The notes under the pieces are model-generated. The model was not told the DNA's origin and searched no databases. It saw only the letters and a list, made by a program, of their open reading frames with translations. From Planctomycetota bacterium (lineage in GTDB: Bacteria; Planctomycetota; Phycisphaerae; Sedimentisphaerales; SM23-30), in NCBI GenBank assembly GCA_029573975.1, contig JAKQBU010000094.1, positions 1 to 6,284 on the forward strand: 6,284 bases of DNA. The letters run 5' to 3'. Each line of letters starts with the position of its first letter. The stretch's first letter is position 1. Both the position numbers and the translations under genes were made by a program. This document shows positions 3,865 to 6,284 of the stretch, in pieces.

Positions 3865-6284
3865 GTGAGCAAGAAAGGTTATCTGGGTATGCGGGGATTG
3901 GTTTTACTGGTTGCTTCGGCGGCAATATTGTCGATGAGCAGCCTGGTTTTCGGTCAGGAGGCCGCTACCGCGGCAGAACCGGTAGAAGGTGGATTCTCAC
4001 TGATGACCTGGCCGCTGGTTTTATGGTGGATTGCCCCGATCGGTTCGATCATTGCTCTGTTTGCTGCCTGGGGGCTTTACAAGCAGGTTGTCAGCGCCCC
4101 CGAAGGCGATGAACGCATGAAAGAAATCGCCGCCTACGTCCGCGAAGGCGCCATGGCCTATCTCAAACGGCAGTATAAGGTGGTTGCCCTTTTCTTTGTC
4201 GTGGTTTCGGTTATTCTGTACATAATGGGCCAATATAATTTGCAACACCACCTGGTGTTTATCGCCTTTTTAACCGGCGGTTTCTTCAGCGGGCTATGCG
4301 GTTTTCTGGGAATGAAAACGGCGACCCTCGCCAGCAATCGTACCGCTCAGGGTGCCAAGGAAAGCCTGAATCGCGGCCTGCAGGTCGCCTTCCGGGCCGG
4401 AGCGGTTATGGGGCTGGTAGTTGTTGGCTTTGGCTTGTTTGATATTTCCATGTGGTTTTTGATTCTGGCCAAGATTGCTCCTGCGTTGAAACCGGGTTTT
4501 CATATGGATCTGGTGGAAATCACCGTGGTTATGCTTTGTTTCGGTATGGGTGCCAGCAGTCAGGCCTTGTTTGCCCGTGTCGGCGGCGGTATTTATACCA
4601 AGGCCGCGGACGTGGGGGCGGACTTGGTGGGTAAAGTGGAAGCCGGCATTCCCGAAGATGACCCGCGGAATCCTGCAACTATTGCCGATAACGTCGGGGA
4701 TAATGTCGGCGATGTGGCCGGCATGGGTGCCGATCTGTATGAAAGTTACTGCGGTTCGATTCTGGCCACCGCCGCACTGGGTGTGGCAGCCATTACGTCG
4801 ATGAATCAATTAAGCGGTACGGCAATGATTGTCGCCCAGGCCAAGATGTTGGCCCTGCCCATGATCCTGGCGGGCATTGGTATTGTAATGAGTATCATCG
4901 GAATCCGCATGGTGCGTACGAAAGAAGATGCGACCATGAAGGATCTGCTGGGCGCCCTGGGGAGTGGAATCAACGGCAGCAGTTTCCTGATTATCCTAGG
5001 CACCCTGCTGTTCAGTTGGCTTCTCCTGAAAGATATCCCCGGCGTAAGCTGGCTGGGCATCTCCGGCTCGGTCATTGCCGGCCTGATTGCAGGAATTATT
5101 ATCGGAAAAGGCACCGAATTCTATACCAGTTACGAATACAATCCGACCAAACATATCAGCAAACAGTCCGAAACCGGACCGGCCACCGTTATTATCGCCG
5201 GGATCGCCCTGGGGATGAAAAGTACCTGGGCCTCACTGACCACGATTATCGTTGCGATTATGCTCGCCTATGGTTTTGCCGGCGGTTTCCATGAATATTC
5301 GCTCGGCCTTTATGGTGTGGGTATTGCCGCGGTCGGAATGCTGGCCACCCTCGGAATTACCCTGGCAACCGATGCCTATGGTCCCATCGCCGACAATGCC
5401 GGCGGCAATGCCGAAATGACCCACCAGGAACCGCATGTCCGCAAACGGACCGATGCCCTGGATAGTCTGGGCAATACCACTGCCGCCACCGGCAAAGGCT
5501 TTGCCATCGGCTCCGCCGCTCTGACGGCTCTGGCCCTGATGGCCGCCTATATCGAGGAAGTTCGGGTCGGACAGAATCGTGAAGCATTGGAATTTATCAA
5601 AGCCCAACAGAATGTAAAAGCCCAGCAGGTCTATTATATCGGCCACAACAAATGGGCCGAAGTAACTGCCGCGGATGAAAAGGGTTTCAAAGTGGACGGC
5701 TTGATGGATCTGAGCCATAACAGTTTTAAAAATGTGGAAATCGGTTATGTGCTGCCTGGTCTGGGGGCATTAAATGAGGAAAATGTCCGTGAAGCCACAA
5801 TTCCGGGCAAGGATACCAAAGAGCATGAGATTGAACTGGTAAGCTCCCCGAAAGCCTCCATGAATCAGTATATGACTTTCTATGAAATTACCCTGATGAA
5901 TCCCCGCGTTCTCTGCGGCATGTTTGCCGGGGTAATGCTCGTCTTCGTATTCTGTGCCATGACCATGGAAGCTGTCGGACGGGCCGCTTACGCCATGGTC
6001 AAGGAAGTGCGGCGACAGTTCAAGGAAATCGCCGGGATTATGGAAGGAACCGGAAAGCCCGACTACGCCCGCTGCGTGGCCATTTCCACCGCCGGTGCTC
6101 AGAGGGAAATGATTATACCTTCGTTATTGGCCCTGGTAGTTCCGATTGTCGTCGGCCTGATTCTGGGCGTTCCGGGGGTTATGGGACTTCTGGCGGGCGG
6201 CCTGGCCTGCGGTTTCGCCGTCGCCATCTTCATGGCCAATGCCGGCGGTGCCTGGGACAATGCCAAAAAATTCATCGAAACTGG
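3865..6284 (+). CDS. hppA: Membrane-bound ion-translocating pyrophosphatase, K+-dependent type (3' end cut by window edge)
   Basis: This polytopic membrane enzyme hydrolyses PPi in the cytoplasm and pumps H+ and/or Na+ outward. The window holds 806 codons without a stop; the end is missing. Residues 1-30 look like a cleavable signal peptide (basic MSKKGYLGMRG, then a hydrophobic run ending LVFG before QEAA). Substrate and coupling motifs are intact: DVGADLVGKVE (249-259), NVGDNVGDVAGMGAD (276-290), ATDAYGPIADNAGGNAEM (501-518), EVRRQF (714-719), KPDYARC (731-737) and GGAWDNAKK (794-802). Ala540 and Gly543 in GNTTAATGKG are the residues known to mark K+-dependent enzymes; K+-independent ones have Lys and Thr there. 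Glu293, three after Asp290 in GADLYESY, matches the Na+-PPase arrangement (Asp243/Glu246 in Thermotoga), so Na+ or dual Na+/H+ pumping is plausible but unproven. Residues about 566-672 form an unusual extra segment after the GNTT helix. The gene seems to be transcribed alone from the leader upstream. Confidence 0.96.
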   Translation, partial: MSKKGYLGMRGLVLLVASAAILSMSSLVFGQEAATAAEPVEGGFSLMTWPLVLWWIAPIGSIIALFAAWGLYKQVVSAPEGDERMKEIAAYVREGAMAYLKRQYKVVALFFVVVSVILYIMGQYNLQHHLVFIAFLTGGFFSGLCGFLGMKTATLASNRTAQGAKESLNRGLQVAFRAGAVMGLVVVGFGLFDISMWFLILAKIAPALKPGFHMDLVEITVVMLCFGMGASSQALFARVGGGIYTKAADVGADLVGKVEAGIPEDDPRNPATIADNVGDNVGDVAGMGADLYESYCGSILATAALGVAAITSMNQLSGTAMIVAQAKMLALPMILAGIGIVMSIIGIRMVRTKEDATMKDLLGALGSGINGSSFLIILGTLLFSWLLLKDIPGVSWLGISGSVIAGLIAGIIIGKGTEFYTSYEYNPTKHISKQSETGPATVIIAGIALGMKSTWASLTTIIVAIMLAYGFAGGFHEYSLGLYGVGIAAVGMLATLGITLATDAYGPIADNAGGNAEMTHQEPHVRKRTDALDSLGNTTAATGKGFAIGSAALTALALMAAYIEEVRVGQNREALEFIKAQQNVKAQQVYYIGHNKWAEVTAADEKGFKVDGLMDLSHNSFKNVEIGYVLPGLGALNEENVREATIPGKDTKEHEIELVSSPKASMNQYMTFYEITLMNPRVLCGMFAGVMLVFVFCAMTMEAVGRAAYAMVKEVRRQFKEIAGIMEGTGKPDYARCVAISTAGAQREMIIPSLLALVVPIVVGLILGVPGVMGLLAGGLACGFAVAIFMANAGGAWDNAKKFIET

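Noticed and set aside
4294..4809. A 171-residue minus-strand open frame opposite hppA, and a similar one at 5233-5718.
   Set aside because: Both are antisense to conserved pyrophosphatase sequence and have no recognisable domains or ribosome sites.

Overview
The window reads as ordinary chromosomal DNA of a Gram-negative-type bacterium, and all five recognisable genes are core housekeeping or bioenergetic genes. The best taxonomic hints are the short, basic S21 protein ending in a KPSEKKRRRGRK-type tail and a membrane pyrophosphatase of the K+-dependent, Glu-in-helix-6 type. Together these suggest the Planctomycetes or a related lineage (possibly Phycisphaerae-like). That is an inference from remembered family resemblance, not a search.

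Layout, left to right. Bases 1-2262 (minus strand) hold a three-gene proton-translocating nicotinamide nucleotide transhydrogenase operon transcribed right to left: pntAA (1087-2262), pntAB (772-1053) and the 5' two-thirds of pntB (764 down to the window edge). Bases 2263-2596 are non-coding, with a terminator-like nested hairpin and two clear inverted repeats. Bases 2597-3022 (minus strand) encode a YbgC/4-hydroxybenzoyl-CoA-type hotdog thioesterase. Bases 3023-3378 are an AT-rich divergent promoter region. Bases 3379-3546 (plus strand) encode ribosomal protein S21, a 55-residue gene. Bases 3547-3864 are a gene-free leader with a row of four hairpins and a 10-bp direct repeat. From 3865 to the right edge (plus strand) runs hppA, a membrane-bound ion-pumping pyrophosphatase, cut off by the window after 806 codons.

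Functionally the window pairs two membrane energy converters transcribed in opposite directions. The transhydrogenase couples the proton gradient to NADPH formation from NADH. The pyrophosphatase uses the PPi released by biosynthesis to export H+ and/or Na+. No mobile element, CRISPR array, rRNA, tRNA or defence system was seen, and I found no convincing evidence of a novel multi-gene system. The most unusual items are a roughly 100-residue exocytoplasmic insertion and a signal-peptide-like N-terminus in the pyrophosphatase, the hairpin-rich leader in front of it, and the long inverted repeats between the thioesterase and pnt genes.
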